A DNA stretch of 64,000 bases from Pelodera strongyloides (taxonomy: Eukaryota > Nematoda > Chromadorea > Rhabditida > Rhabditidae): positions 62,001 through 126,000 of the forward strand of contig JAANDG010000186.1 in NCBI GenBank assembly GCA_036852015.1, in the 5' to 3' direction. Below the pieces are notes generated by a model. The model made no database searches. It was not told the DNA's origin and worked only from the letters and a program-made list of their open reading frames with translations. Position numbers and translations under genes: made by a program. Of the stretch, positions 1-13,506 are shown piece by piece. Numbering within the stretch: the stretch's first letter is position 1; every line of letters begins with the position of its first letter.

Positions 1-56
1 TGATGCTTGTTAGCAAAACAGACATGTTTCCATCGGTCACCAATAAAACATTTCAG

Positions 57-1962
57 ATTTCGAAAGCCGCCACAGTGGACAATTGTCGAATATTCAAAGC
101 AAATATTTGGATGATAGGCATTGTTTTCAAGGTAAAGGAGAAGAATTTTGAGCTAAACTCATAATTCCATAATTCCATCCCTTTCGGCTAAAAAAGTCTC
201 AAAGAAAGCTAGTAACTAGCCAAAGGTCGGAAGTAAATTAAATAAAAATAATTGTAAGGACCAATACGATATGTTTATTTTTCTTAGTTGTTTGCACTAA
301 AGATTTACATAATCGTTTAGGTGATTCCTTGTATTCTCCTGTTTTTCTTCTCCATCGGTTTGATGATGAAATTGCGCGATGCGGAAAGAAATAGACGGAA
401 ATTGACTGGATGTTCGTCGAATTCAAGTTGCGGACAAAGCAAACAGTTAGTTTTTAGTTGAACAATATTTACTGAAAAATAATTGAGACACAATGAGCTA
501 GACGAAGGAGCGGAGCGATGCTCGCGCCGCAGCCGCACAAAATTTTTTGGTGCGGACCGGGGAAGCACTCTCCGGTCGGGCGCGCAGGAGTATAAATTGT
601 AAATCGCATCTGGCGAACTCTCGAAGGGCTCCACTGCCGCGCTGTGGCCTAATTTTGTGCGGCGATTGTGCGAGTCTTCACAGTGGGGCCTAAATTTGCT
701 CGGAAGAAAAATAACTAAATCTAAATGCGGAAGGTGAAATAAACAATAAACATTAGTACTTTCAGATCGGCGAAAACGGATCGCACAACTTTGATGCTCA
801 TCGTCATCCTCATTGTGTTTTTGATCACGGAGCTGCCACAGGGTTGGTACTTTCTCCTCTCCTCTCTCTCTCTCTCTCTCTCTTCCTCATCTTAGATTGC
901 ACAGTTCTCGTTCTTTACCTTCCCCGAATCTCTTTCGTTCTCGTCTCACTCCATCCGAAAGTTCTCTGTCATTCCCTATCTATGACCTTTTTCTCTACCG
1001 TTTTCTATTTTCCTTTTATGAACATCATTTATAAAGTTGCCCTGAATCTTTATAAAACAATGCATTTCAGGTATAATCTCGATTCTCTGCGCAATCTACA
1101 CAGCCGATGTGCATAGTTTCCTCTACTACTATTTGGGCGATGTGCTCGATTTATTGTCGTTGTTAAACTCCTCCGTCAACTTTGTGCTCTACTGCATAAT
1201 GTCGTCAAGGTTCGTTTTTTATTTATTTTTATTTTAAAAACCGGAAGGCGTAGATATAATCAGATTGAATACTTTAGAACTCAGATTCTAAACCTCACCT
1301 TCCAGATACCGTAAGACGTTCTGGACGGTCGTGTTACCTGCGTCGTGGTACAAGCAAATGATCTCACGGGCAGCCAGCAATACATATCACTATTCACTGG
1401 CGAGCCGGAAACAGTCTCGGCGACAAAGTGGCAAGGCTTCCGACAAATCAATGTAGGGAATTCAAAGTCTTACTTTAAACAATTACGCTTAATTGCTTAG
1501 AGTTTAGTTATAATATTCTCAAGTTATTCATTGAGATATGTGGGTTTCAGAACGGCCAATCACTGTTTCCTCCGCAACCGAAGTAGTTGCCAGTGTATTA
1601 AACCCGTATTGGACCTACTTTAGGAAGTTTACATATGATACGCAGTTCCTATGTATCCTATGCAAAATGTGTACCCGAAGCTTGCCGGACGGGCACACAC
1701 TTTGCATAGGATACATGGGAAATGCGTATCATATGCAAATTTCCCAAAGTAGGTACAATACGGCTTTAATGTACTAACGTGACAAGTTACCCACTCCTTA
1801 CAACTACCTCCACTGTGCTTTTAGGTTTTCTTTATAAATTTCTTCTATTTCAGGAAACCTCGCGATTACAGTCTCCTGCCGGCTACTGAAGTCCATTCGC
1901 CTTCTGCAGAAAGTCGTCGCTCTGATACTTCTGATTCTTCCGCACGTGTAGATCATTTATGA
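57..1962 (+). CDS. DMSR-type FMRFamide-like peptide receptor (GPCR), 3' part
   Basis: Six exons join in phase: 57-131, 321-445, 766-842, 1071-1209, 1306-1452 and 1854-1962, giving the last 223 residues; the 5' part lies outside the window. The first two exons give the second extracellular loop and TM5 (IFKANIWMIGIVFK, then VIPCILLFFFSIGLMMKL). A basic third intracellular loop (ERNRRKL) follows, then TM6 with FLITELPQG, then TM7 with LNSSVNFVLYCIMSSRYR. The TELPQG and NSSVNFVLY signatures are those of the nematode DMSR (myosuppressin-receptor-like) family, plasma-membrane receptors for FMRFamide-like neuropeptides coupled to G proteins. The cytoplasmic tail is Ser-rich and ends in VDHL. If the last intron were retained, the protein would stop at 1453-1455 and lose the final 36 residues. 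Family call is strong; the exact orthologue and ligand cannot be stated. Confidence 0.88.
1598..1769. repeat. TTAA-ended hairpin element in the last GPCR intron
   Basis: Inverted repeat of about 170 bp with imperfect arms. The left arm carries CATATGATACGCAG and TATGTATCCTATGC; the right arm carries their complements. It starts TTAAAC and ends GCTTTAA. It resembles the copies at 10799, 35695 and 44831. Confidence 0.8.
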
Positions 1963-3751
1963 TTTACGATTTTGAAAATTGGTCCAATATTTGTACCAAG
2001 TACTGTACTTGTGAGCAATTTATAACTGCCAACACAACAGTTTGGCGGCGACCAAAAGTTTTATCCCGGATTAGACCTGGTAATTAGAATATGGGTGCTA
2101 GGGATAATTTATTTAAAATGTATGATAATAAGTATTTTTGGTCCGAAAGTTATGTGTTATTTGTAATGTAAAAGATTTTGAATAGAGCCGAGATTTTTAA
2201 TGACTATCAACTGGATCACGTCGTTCATTCATTCCTCTTCTTTTTAAATGTTTTTTATATTTATATCATGCATAATTTAACATGCATAATTCATATTATT
2301 GGAATTGGGTACGCGCGATACTGGTATATTTGAAATTTTGAAATCATACTGTGTTTTCCTGATTTTTTTATTTTGTTTTGGTAAAAACACTGAATTTTTC
2401 GAGCGTAAAAAGTTCCTATATTATTACAAAGTCACACATTAATAAGCTTTCTGACTATCTTGTTCTTAAAAAGGCACAGTATTTTGCTTTGTTAAGATTT
2501 TGCTTTGTGTGTGTGTGTAAATAAAGAGTTCTTTAATAAATAGTGTCTGTGTAACTTAACGTCACCTTCCTCTCTGATCTCTACGCAACAGAAGCACAAA
2601 GGTTTTTTTTGTACATTTTATATACATGACAAAGTAAAAGCGTTAAGAACTATGGTCTTCAAAAATTACTTGAAACGGTGATAGAAAATAAAAATCAAGT
2701 CTGGTTAGCGTAGTTCAATAGAGTTAGTGCTGGTAGCGAGAATAAAACCAAGTTCGGAAGCTAACTTGCTTAATTTAGAGCGATATAAAGACTGGATTTT
2801 GAAACTCACGTTGGGTAACTGCATTCCCATATCGCCCATATGAACATAATTAAGACTAAGAACCGTTCAGCATCGCGGCAGTCATTTTATGCACTATGTG
2901 GGAATACATCGTCCAGAAAACGTTTCAAAAACCGAGTGTTATATCGTTTTGACGCAGTACTCAATAGTAACCCTTTGTGGTGTTAATTTGATAACGTTAA
3001 ATTCTAGAAAAAGAAGGGATGTGAGTGTAAAGCGATATAACAGCCATTTTTTGAAACGTAACTCACACCCTGTATTCCCATCTAATCTAGTGTTACAGCT
3101 GCGCGATACTGTGCGATTTCTCACTATAATTATATGCACTTGCTTAAAACGTGGTTACCAGCATACGCTTCAAAAATGGCCGTTGTATCGCTTTAACAAA
3201 ATATGTCTAAATGTATGTAGAAAACGAAAATGTGTAAGTAATAACTGATTAAAGACGAATATAAGTAATAATTACGAAGAAAAGAGGGAAACAATTCGAA
3301 GCTCTAAAACAGCTGGGCTTATATATACAATTTGAAAGATGAAGCAACAATGTAGAATGAATTTCTGGTCGCTAAAGTAAGCCTATGACAGTATGAAAGT
3401 AGAAAAGATTACCTTTAGTTAGGAACATATTTACACAAAGCATTTCACAGATAAGTTCAAAAAGTTCTAACAAAGATTTATACAAGCAATAAATATTCAG
3501 CCGATTACACATATTTTTTTAAACCATGCGAAGGTTATAAGAAGAGTTTGCCGTGGGAATTACGTTAATTTTTTTTTTTTTGCATTTTTGCATTTTTGTT
3601 TATAATTATAGTTATTGAATGTTAGAGCACGATAAAGGCTAAGGCTAAGGGCGATTTACCAAGGTCCTAATTCGTCCTCGTCACTCATAATTATTCAAAT
3701 AAAAATTAGGTCACCAAAACAAATTCAATTATCGATTAGCTACAGTACCCC
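1963..3751. other. Intergenic; GPCR 3' UTR and decayed hairpin elements
   Basis: No coding exon is seen. Decayed pieces of the GCGATATAA...TTTTTGAAAC hairpin family lie near 2777-2835 and 3020-3195. A poly-T run is near 3570 and a degenerate GGCTAA run near 3638. Confidence 0.55.
2520..2525 (+). other. Poly(A) signal AATAAA, likely for the GPCR gene
   Basis: AATAAA follows a (GT)n run about 560 bp after the GPCR stop codon. It is the first clear canonical signal downstream. Confidence 0.5.
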
Positions 3752-6700
3752 TTAGAACCAAAGGCGGTACTGTGGGGTCTCAAGGGGATCAGAGCAATTG
3801 GCCTCAAAAGTGAACATTCCAGAACACCAGGAGACAACTGCCGACTCGATATTTCCGTTGACACGTCGCCGGAGGACATAGGAATCACGAATTCTAGCTC
3901 GCTCCTGAAAGAATTATTAATATATTGAAAGAATTATTATATTATGATTATTATTTCTTCAGTTGATAGTTGATAAGATGCCGTTTACGAATTTTAATGC
4001 GTTTTAATGCGTTCCCGAAAGTACTGATAAACTATCGTCATAAGTTATTAGTTGATTCAGCGCTGGTTCAGAATATAGGAATTTACTTGCTCGCAGAGTT
4101 CCACACTATATGATAAAGAAAGGATCCGTTAGGATTTTCCTCTTTAGGTTTATTTCCGTTAGTTTTATTCTGATTTCGACATCGCGGTGCGAAACTATGT
4201 CTGGCTATATCTAGTTGCATACTACGTTTTTTTGCAAGTTTATGTCTCCCACCTCATGTTCGATGTCCATGAGCACGTCGTCCTTCTTGAAGTTACCGTT
4301 GTCAATTGCGATGTTAACAACCACTCGTTGACGTGCACCACCGCGGGCACCGCTCAACCATTGCTGAAACGATACTAATTAGATGCTACGTTTCAACTAG
4401 TATTGATTCAAGCACTTTGAACACATACTAATCTGATTCTACTGGACTCAGACGAGATCGATCACCTTATGAAATAAAGTTGTCTGCTTGTTTATTTACA
4501 TGTTTATTTGTATGATCGATATAGATGTGGTGATATCAATACGATACTAACGTTCAAATAATGCTGCACTTATAAAACCAAACAAGTGTGGATAGTGAAA
4601 CAATAGATGGTTGATGCACGCAAAAAGCACAAATAATTGTACCTACTGTAACAGCACTTGATTTACGTACCTTAATAAAAGCGTTCGCTCCAATTGCAGT
4701 CATTTTTGAGCCGCGCAGTCGCAGAGATTCCGCAGAGAGACCGCAGATAGCCTCGTCATCAGTTGCACTTTTATTCTCGTCCTAAATATGTTTTGTAACT
4801 TAACGGAAGTAAAGATATTGGAAACAAATATACTGTACCATTATGTGCACTAATAGGTATCACGACTAGGTGAACAAACCTTCGTACAAGCATTACATAT
4901 GTTAACTAATTGTCTAATGTTGTACGCAAACTTGGATCGCCATCGCTACGAAATCCATAGTACGTCAATGAATTGCTGACCTCAACTGCAGGTCGTGTTT
5001 GTTGCGGCGAGAAGTGACCTAGGTGCACTTCCACAGTTTTCGCACCGGAAACTGCGCGCGACGCCAGAACGGCTGACGGGAGGACCGATGCATGTGCAGC
5101 GGTTAGCTGAAATTACGTTCATTACACATATTCGTAAATTCACACATGACAAGAATGAAAATCACTCTAAATTTTGGGATGTTATATGTTTATTAGTAGA
5201 CTGTTGGAATGTTGGAAATGTGAAGAACGACTGACGGTGACCAAACGAAAACTTTAAGTACAAAGCTCATAACTGTCCGAATAACAAAAACTCTTTACTA
5301 CTGCGTTTTAAAAACATGAAAAGTTCGTCTATACCTTGAAAGTCCTGGCTGGCTTTAATTTGTTGAGGGTTTCGGCCAACTCGATGGGTACGATGTCTCC
5401 GCTGAATGTACACGATATCTGTTCAACTGAGGTTCTGTTTAGATGAAAGAGCTCTCCGAGATGATTGAGGTCGTCGACGGTGGGGTCGGTCTGGAAAAGA
5501 TGGCCAAGTTAACTTCAAACCAATTCAGAATAGAAACCTAAACCTAAAGTACATCGATATCATTAGAAAAACCAACTGTAAACTTTTCTATGGTGAGCCC
5601 AACAAGAAAAATATTATCTCGAAAATTTTCTTATAGTTTTCTCCATTTTCGAGTGCATAATAGCTCGCCAACTGAAAGTACATAGCAGGCTGAGCACCAC
5701 TTGCGCCCCCGCGGCTTGTTGGTGCCCAACGTATGTCATCTCAGTATGCCAAAGACAGTAGCATGGGATCGTCATCTCTGATCTAGCTAAATAATTACCA
5801 TACTTCATTAGAAAAACAAACTAACCATGTTCAATTCTCGCAAGTCCACCTTTTTGAAGATTTCCGTTAGAAGATAGTGCAGACTTGAGTCGACTTCGCG
5901 CACGTATTTGATCTCCTAAGAAGGAAGTAAATAATTTTGGTTTGCATTAATAAAGTTATGGTGCTCTCATAATAGATGCTGGCTCTCAAGCTGAGGTACC
6001 TATGCTGGCCAGGTTCAATTGAACATTCACAATAACACTACTTACAATTAGCAATGTTTGAGTCTCTTTACAAATGGTTGCTCTCTGTATTTCGTGAATA
6101 CTGCAGCAAAAATCCAATTATGAATTTAAAAATTTCAACTTAGTCAAGAGGCCAAAAAGCAGCACGCCTTTTCCTAACCGCTGTGCCACGCCACGTACAT
6201 CTGTAAACTATCGATTAGTTGTGATTTGTGATTCTCACTGCACGGTAATCAATATCGAGCGCCAGCTGGTTGAGATCCTTGCCCTCGAAGGAGTGCTCAG
6301 TCTTGTAGAGGTTGTGAGTCCGAGGGATGAACTGCTTGAGCACGACTCCGTAGAACTTCTGACTGCAGTGCTGTTTCAGGTTGAAACTCAGTTGAACCTC
6401 CTGAAAATGTATGTCTTTTTGGTTCGGGCAGCGAAAGAATGAGGCAATTAGAACATTAGTAAACTCCACAAGCAGTTGGCTGAAGACGAAGAAGAACGTA
6501 TTGTATAAAAGACGGAAACAAACGTTATATGTAAATATGGATGCAGGCGTATGGCCAGGTTCAACGTCGAATTGTTTTATATTTGCGCAACATATAACAT
6601 AGTAACCAAAACATGCTGACAGTGAATTTTATCTTTAGAAAAATGTCGCTGAGCCGCTAACATAAACGCTAGCGGCTGTTAGCAACAGCTGTTTTTACAT

Positions 6701-8214
6701 ACGTTTATTTAGTATTTTATCTTGGCGATCCTTCTTTCTTATTATTTTCAGGGACTCGTAAAAACGGGATGCAGTTATGATGACATTAAAAAAATTAAAA
6801 CAAGGGATGTGAATTCAACATAGCAGACTTTTTTAACTTAGATGGTACACTTTTGAATAGAGACTTGTAAAACTTTTAAACGATTCGGTTAGGGTTAATA
6901 AATCAAACTGCATTTGCATTGAGCTTGGGAGGTTGTTACGGTTTTGTTAAGACGGAGAAAATAAATTAGCTTGCAAAGGAGTGCGGTTTCAGTTTCATAG
7001 AAGACGACATCCGGTGTAATTCTTGCCAATGAAACGGCGCAGACTTAAAGCGGTATAACAACCGGTGTTTGAAAAGTTGGACAACTCCATTCCCCATGTT
7101 GTATGCAAATGAATATAATTAAACTAAAAATAACGCAGTATTGCGCAGTTATTTGCATAATCTACATGGGAGTACAGTACAGAGCCTAGCATCCAATCCA
7201 AAAACTGGATGTTACATCGCTTGAAGGCTGAGCCTGACCAATAGTCTGAGCCTAAGCCTAAGCCTAAGCCTAAGCCTAATGCTTATAAATATTGACTAAA
7301 TTACACCGGAGCTGCCCTTTTTTCACGCGTATTGCACTCAATTCGCACTCACAAACCTCCCTTTGCCTGGACGGAATACGTATAGTTTTCAGTTCCAAAC
7401 CCTCGTAATATTGGAATGTCTGTAAGAAACTACTCCAAACACGCATTTCTCTCTCTCTCTCTCTCTCCATCTCTCTCTCTTTCTATCTCTCTATCTCCTC
7501 GCTCTCTCTCTCTCACTCTCTCTCTCTCTCTCTCTCTCCCTCTCTTCTGTGTTCTTCTCTCTCCTTCTCTCGCTTCTCACAGTTTCTCATCTCTGACTCC
7601 CACATTCTTTCTCTGTCTCGTCCGCTATCTCTCAGTTTTGCATGATGTTGTACTGAATATCATGATCTTTGCTTTAAACTGACCTTTGCTAATAGGGTTC
7701 TGTTCCTAATGTTGTTAAAATATAAAGTAAAAGAACGTAAAAGATTCTAACCGTTTCCTCTGTGCATGACTTGCGATTAATTGTGACTGAAATCCGCTTT
7801 TTCGGGAAATATTTGCGTCGGGCGGTAACGTACTGACTCCATACGGAGTTCACCTAAATTGATTGGTAAAATCCTTTTGAAAGTGTCGAAAACGCATTCA
7901 GTATGAGAATTTCTGTTTTCGTTCACGAACATTTCATTATAGGCATTGTTACATTTGGACGGGATGGGGAGGAAATGAACCACGTTATAACAAACTTGTG
8001 AAACGTATTCGTACTCGTCGCCAACCGCGCAGCGCACCAAAAAGAAGGGGCGAAGGCAGCTGGGTGCGCGGCGCGCTGTGCACCCGCCAACGTAGTGGGG
8101 GTGCGCTGCGCACCCGCGACTGTAGAAGTAACTCACCTTCGATAGGGCCATAATGTCGCTCGCTTCCAAATTACGACAAATCTCCCAGCATATTGGGTCT
8201 GGTGGACAATCCAT
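3752..8214 (-). CDS. F-box protein with F-box-associated (FBA-type) C-terminal domain
   Basis: Eleven exons join in frame to a 417-residue protein: 8214-8137, 8013-7834, 7419-7357, 6400-6244, 6100-6072, 5915-5826, 5490-5335, 5106-4981, 4781-4671, 4363-4253 and 3904-3752. The first two exons hold an N-terminal F-box (DPICWEICRNLEASDIMALS, then SQVCYNVV), the SKP1-binding part of an SCF ubiquitin ligase. The C-terminal exons look like a nematode F-box-associated domain: NAFIKQWLSG, followed by YVLRRRVNG and a final WF. The target protein is unknown; such families recruit substrates and often evolve fast. The 29-nt fifth exon was chosen because it is the only phase-consistent option; a longer form ending at 6046 is possible if the fourth exon uses another donor. 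Family call confident, exon five less so. Confidence 0.82.
7250..7279. repeat. Interstitial telomeric repeat, (GCCTAA)5
   Basis: Five perfect copies of GCCTAA, the complement of the nematode telomere unit TTAGGC, lie inside an intron of the F-box gene. Confidence 0.9.
7448..7625. repeat. CT-rich microsatellite tract
   Basis: Imperfect (CT)n/(TCTC)n of about 170 bp in an F-box gene intron. Apparent reading frames across it are repeat artefacts. Confidence 0.85.
8020..8115. repeat. GC-rich GTGCGCGGCG hairpin fragment in the first F-box gene intron
   Basis: The short intron between the first two F-box exons is largely made of inverted GTGCGC/GCGCAC blocks like those at 12986. The element appears to supply most of the intron. 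Confidence 0.5.
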
Positions 8215-8529
8215 TTCTTTTTTTTATCTGAAAAGCTTCTCTTAAATTCAAAGAAAAATAGAAACTGTCAGACATAAACTTGCAGCTAAAATTCTTATTT
8301 TCACAAAAAAAACGTACAAACAGGCAAAAAAAAAAATGGAGAAAAAAATGGAGAAATTCAGCGCAAATTCGTACATACTTGGCAATAAGGTATTATTCAT
8401 ACTGTTAGACGTAGAGGGCTCAAATTTGCCGCGAAAACCAATTTTCACAAAATGACCGCTTAGATTTAAGGTCAAAAACAAACAACTCGTGATTATTCTC
8501 TGTGTAGATATGGAATTGAGAGAGATATT

Positions 8530-8725
8530 TTCGCTGAGAGGAAAGATAGAAGCACAGAACTAGAGAGAGTGAGACAGAGAGAGAGAGATACAGGTAACAA
8601 GAGAGATCGAGTATAGAGTCCCAGGAAAGAGACATACGTAGCGAGACAGGGAGAGAGACCTAGGAAAGAGATACAGAGAGAAAGAGAGGGACTAAGAGAG
8701 AGAGAGAGAGAGATAGAGAGAAAGA
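8530..8725. repeat. GA-rich low-complexity tract
   Basis: Imperfect GAGA-rich purine stretch upstream of the F-box gene start. No gene is seen in it. Confidence 0.75.
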
Positions 8726-8891
8726 GTTGAACGGCTAAAACGAATCAGAAAATTTATCAAATTTAGCGTTATCACTTTACAACCGAGCGGACACCCTGGA
8801 GAAAAATTGTGCCTTTCCGGTACATATGTGTTCGCTTTAGTATACAGTGGTAAGTGGGAAACACGGATATTCAAAAATGATGGTTGAAAAC

Positions 8892-9311
8892 TTAAAGGGA
8901 CAGGCCCACCGATATAAACCTACGATTATTATTTGTTTATAATTCATAAAAAGGGTATTTATTATAATATATACAAACTAAATATTATTCAGATTCGCCA
9001 TGGGGAAGTTTTTCCTATGAGCTTTCCTTACAGAAGGTATCGTAGACAGGTTATTTGCATAGTCATTTTCATACACACCTTTGTCGGAAAGGGAAGTTAA
9101 GTCGTTTGCATATCCACATCAAAGGTGTGTATGCAAATGATTGTGCAAATGACCTGTCTACGGTACCTTCTGTAAGGAAAGCTCACAGGAAAAACTTCCC
9201 CATGGTGAATCTGAATAATATTTAGTTTGTATATATTATAATAAATACCCTTTTTATGAATTATGAACAAATAATAAACGTAGGTTTATATCGGTGGGCC
9301 TGTCCCTTTAA
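8892..9311. repeat. Long TTAAAGGGACAGGCC hairpin element, about 420 bp
   Basis: Near-perfect inverted repeat. The left end TTAAAGGGACAGGCCCACC is matched by GGTGGGCCTGTCCCTTTAA at the right end, with arms of roughly 180 bp. It encodes no protein and has the form of a foldback/MITE element with TTAA ends. Confidence 0.9.
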
Positions 9312-9570
9312 AGGAGGGACGTTACAATAATCATCAGAAGTCAGGGTGAATTTGTAGAATCGATAGCCAAAGGTGAACCAACGTAGCGCAATAGCAGTGT
9401 CGCGCGCTACCAGATTTGTTTGTACCAAACTGAACAATGGTCAAAACATTGAAACGTAGGAAAGTATATTGTTTGTCATAAATGGCGTGTGGTTTACGCG
9501 GGTTTACTTACCAGATGCATCAAAGATGCAAAAAATCTAAATAGCTTGAACGATAAAAAGAAAATATTGC

Positions 9571-9746
9571 AGCGAAATACCGGCCGGCATTGAAACGCAT
9601 CGTGGACAACTAAATTCTTACGCATTTATGCTAAGTTTCTCGAATTTAACTCGATTTTTTATTCTAATTTATGTTCGTTTGCATAAGCTGCATATGAATG
9701 CTGGTGTGCTCGATGTGTTTCAAAAACCGGCCGGTATTTCGCTTTA
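9571..9746. repeat. AGCGAAATACCGGCCGG hairpin element
   Basis: About 176 bp. It begins AGCGAAATACCGGCCGG and ends CCGGCCGGTATTTCGCTTTAA. It belongs to the commonest hairpin family here (also 13340, 17453, 31623, 31928, 39267, 47846 and 57793). Confidence 0.88.
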
Positions 9747-10798
9747 AGCTAGTAACTACAAAACTTATTAGCCTCAATCAATAGCAAAAAATGTTTTCGC
9801 CCATTCGCTACTTTGATATGGAAAACCTGTCCCGAAACTGACGGTTGTTTACAATTTGCGTACTTTCTGAAACGAGAAATTTTCCGCTCTTTTTTCAATA
9901 AAATTTTATTTTCATGTGAAATTATCGGATAAAAACAATAACATTTTTGCTAATTATTTGCTAAAAAACACGTTGTTATGTAGTAAACGCAACGCAACTC
10001 CTGGGTGTGCTGGGTGTGCTGGGTGTACTGGGTGTGCTGTCATTTTACTTTATTCTGAAAAGAACAAAAGCGACATGGTACTATATTTACGACGGTTTGT
10101 GCGACTATGAAGAACTACTCACTGGACTAATACTAATGTAATACGAAACAAATATAGTCAGTAAAATATAAGCAATAAAAATGGTCGTGAACTAATGCAG
10201 CTCAAAATTAAAGTAAAACTAAATGTAAGCTATATATGCGTATTCATCTGTAGTTAGATTGAAAAAAAAGGAATGAGCCAGCTTTCGCCTAGCATTATAT
10301 GTATATGTAGTATAGTATAGTGGGGCTCTTTGGCCGGTCAATACGTGAGGCTTTTTCCAATATTCAAGCGTTGGGGCCCTGTTTAGATAATTGAGAAAAA
10401 AAATTTGCGTAGTGTACTAAAAGACTAACGCAGGAAAATGATAGGTACACAAGCTAGTAATTTCCGGTTTTTTTTGACAATTTGCATACAATACATGGGA
10501 ATGCAGTTGTTCAACATACGTTTCGAAAACCGGGTGTTATATCACTTAAAAGGCGTAAGAGGGTAAGAGCATTGCGTGTACCTCCGTGTCTCCGTAAGTC
10601 ACGAGTGCATTCAGACCAGCAAAAGCAAATTTTAGAGTTTTGCGATAAGAGACAATTTTCAAAAAACGGCTTGTAAATAAAAACTATTTGCTTTGTTGAC
10701 AGCTCGGTTCACTGCGAGCGGTAGAAACAAAAACGGTGGTGATTGTGAGAACAGATAGTATCAAGTATCAAGTGGGTATTGTTCAATTCATTGTTTTT

Positions 10799-10965
10799 TT
10801 AAAGCCAAATGCTAGCCCCTTTGGAAAATTTGCATATGATAAGCAAATCGTATGTATCCTATGCTATTTTGTACGATCGTCCGGCAATCGTACAAATTTA
10901 GCATAGGATACATAGGATTTACTTATCATATGCAAATTTCCAAAGAGGCTAGCATTTCGCTTTAA
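10799..10965. repeat. TTAA hairpin, GCTAGCCCCTTTGG family
   Basis: Inverted repeat of 167 bp. Arms share GCTAGCCCCTTTGG, CATATGATAAGCAAATC and TATGTATCCTATGC. Close copies are at 35695 and 44831. Confidence 0.9.
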
Positions 10966-12274
10966 AGCGGTGTGATACGTGGTTCAGCCAGGCAACTGCC
11001 GTTTCATGAATTATACGCAAATTGCTGAATTATACGCTTTCTAGGCACTTTCAGAACTACTATGTAACACAAGTTGCACCTGATACCTGTCAATGCATTT
11101 GCTGTCCAAAACAAATTGTTATACAGTGAACATAAGCTCTAAAAAAATAATTGTACTTGCCGCAAATTTCAAAACAAAACTAAAGAGCAGAAATAGGCTT
11201 TTGGGTAGAAAACTGGGAAATAGAACAAAAGAATTCACGCATGCTTATCGAGATGAAAACCTTGATTGTGTGTGTAATGTGTACCGCCAAGAAATGAAAG
11301 AGGTCAAAACGCAAGGACATTTTAATCATTTTATGTAAAAGAACTGTTAGAACAGGTTCCTAATGCACAAAACGCACCCGTGTGAAGCACAATTGGCAGC
11401 TGATAGTTTTCAACATTTTAAAGCGATGTGACATGTGATTTTACAACGTATCCTGTATTTACATACCGATAGACTACGCTTATATACAATGTTCCGTTTT
11501 GTGCCGGCCGAAAGGGTTGAGAATTAATCTTAAAACATTATATGTATATTGGATGATGAGAAGCTAACTGCACGCCTAACGGCCTAATGTTATGTAACGG
11601 CCTAGTAAAAACCATTATTATTATTTTTTCATACCAGGTGAACAAAAATAGGATATAAGCAAAAAAATTGGTGAGCAACTGGCCTGTTTTAGAATAGCGT
11701 ACTATCAAATTCTATTTCGAATGTTTTCATGTTTTTGTATTGAAAGGGCAAATGCACTGTCGATATGGAAATATCGACGAAAAAGAACAAAATATAACTA
11801 TCAAATTGGGAACAAACAAATATAACAAACACATTGGGAAATATAACATATAACTAGGCTTACTATCATGCATGGTTATTATTGACCAAACATAATTATT
11901 GATCAAACACTACTATAATAATTATCTTGAATAGCATATTGTATGTATAGTAAATCACTTCCGTATTGCTTATTGGACAAATTCTAAAATATCTAAATAC
12001 CATCGGTAAGCATTGCATGTATGATATATATTGGACAAGAAATCGAGTTTATTTCTTATTGCACCATCTAATAAGCTAGTTGTGAGGTGTCGGTCAAGGC
12101 ATGGTCCATATTTTACTCATCTTTACTGTTATGAGTATTAAAAAGAATCATTCGGAATGTGTTTGTGAATTAAATTTTTTTATAGCTGCCAGACTATGAC
12201 TCTTGTCTGGCGCACATTTGGCGAACTAATTAACGAGACATTTTCTTGTTTGAGAACTACACGGAAGAAACTCG

Positions 12275-12372
12275 GGTGGTGCGCGGCGAAAGTTTGACGC
12301 GAATATTTGGAACAGCGAATGGTAGGCGAGGTGTAGACTCCCTGACTTTTTTTCGCCGCGCACTACTAATTT
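12275..12372. repeat. GTGCGCGGCGAAA inverted repeat
   Basis: GTGCGCGGCGAAA near the left end faces TTTCGCCGCGCAC on the right. This is a short member of the GC-rich hairpin family. Confidence 0.55.
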
Positions 12373-12985
12373 TTTCGCGTTGTACGTTGTTTAAAACGGG
12401 ATGGCATGTGGTTGTTTAAATAGCAATAGTATTTCCATGTATTATATGCAAATTTCTGTGGCATATTGGGAATTTTTGGACATGGAAACACGGCTGCCCA
12501 GTATAAGTTTCAGAAACCATGTGCCATACCGTCTTAAAATTGAAGATTACGGCTACAGTGACCCGGAGAACGGCCGCCATTTGAACTGATGTTTTGCTGA
12601 AGTTCTCCTCCGATAAAACAGAGAAATCAAAACACACAACGGCACAAGCTCCGCCCATAAATAGGTCTTAGAATGTACCTTGAACTGGTTTTGAACTTCG
12701 ACTGATTTGTGCTTATGTTTACTGGAAATGATTCCCAGAGAAGGTTATTTATTAGTACATCGGGCGAACGTAAGGACCGTAAGGTACATCCAACCGAAGG
12801 CAAGTAAGGCTGACCAAGGTAAGAAACCGTAAGAAAAGCAGTAATGGTAAACCTTAAGGGCTAAATCCTAAAAATGATTTACTCGGCTGTGAATTTTTAC
12901 GGAATCATGATTGTTTTTTATTATTATTATTTGGTAATGTGCCGCATAATATGTGCAACCTTTTCCTACACTGACGTAACTCGGC

Positions 12986-13252
12986 GAAAAAAAAGTGGGT
13001 TCGCCTACATATGGCGGCGCACATTGCCCAGTCTTCGCCGGACTCTCGCCAGCTCCGGGCGAGTGCACTGACTATTCTTTCGCGAAATCCGGGCGAATAT
13101 TAGACGAAAGCGTCGCGCACCCTTTTTATCGGTTTCTGCATGGATTTTCGCGTCTTCGCCCGATCGGTGCGCCGCGCTTTCGCCAGGCCTGGCAAGAGTC
13201 TGGCGAAGACTGGGCGAAGTGCGCGGCGAGATGTAGGCGAACCCCCCTTTTT
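12986..13252. repeat. GC-rich hairpin element (TTCGCC termini)
   Basis: An imperfect palindrome of about 267 bp in AT-rich surroundings. The left arm has GTGGGTTCGCCTACAT and GCCCAGTCTTCGCC; the right arm carries their complements. Overlapping frames on both strands are by-products of the palindrome. Confidence 0.75.
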
Positions 13253-13339
13253 CCACAATAACAGTTGGCAGTCGCTTCGCTAGGCATTTAGGATAGCATA
13301 TAACAAAACACAATTCAGGGCATTACAGGGCTAAAAAAC

Positions 13340-13506
13340 TTAAAGCGAAATGCCTGCCGGTTTTAAACGCATCGTGGACACGTATCTATGCAAAGTTGCC
13401 CGAATTTAGCTCGAGGTGTTATTCTAATTTACGTTCATTTGCATAAGCTGCATAAAAATACTGGTGTACTCGATATGTTTCAAAAACAGCCAGTATTTCG
13501 CTTTAA
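13340..13506. repeat. TTAAAGCGAAATGCC hairpin element
   Basis: Same family as 9571. It starts TTAAAGCGAAATGCCTGCC, ends CAGTATTTCGCTTTAA and carries the internal ATGCAAA/TTTGCAT pair. Confidence 0.85.

Noticed and set aside
12995..13313. Overlapping frames on both strands in a GC-rich block
   Set aside because: They are products of a GC-rich palindromic element with no coding features.
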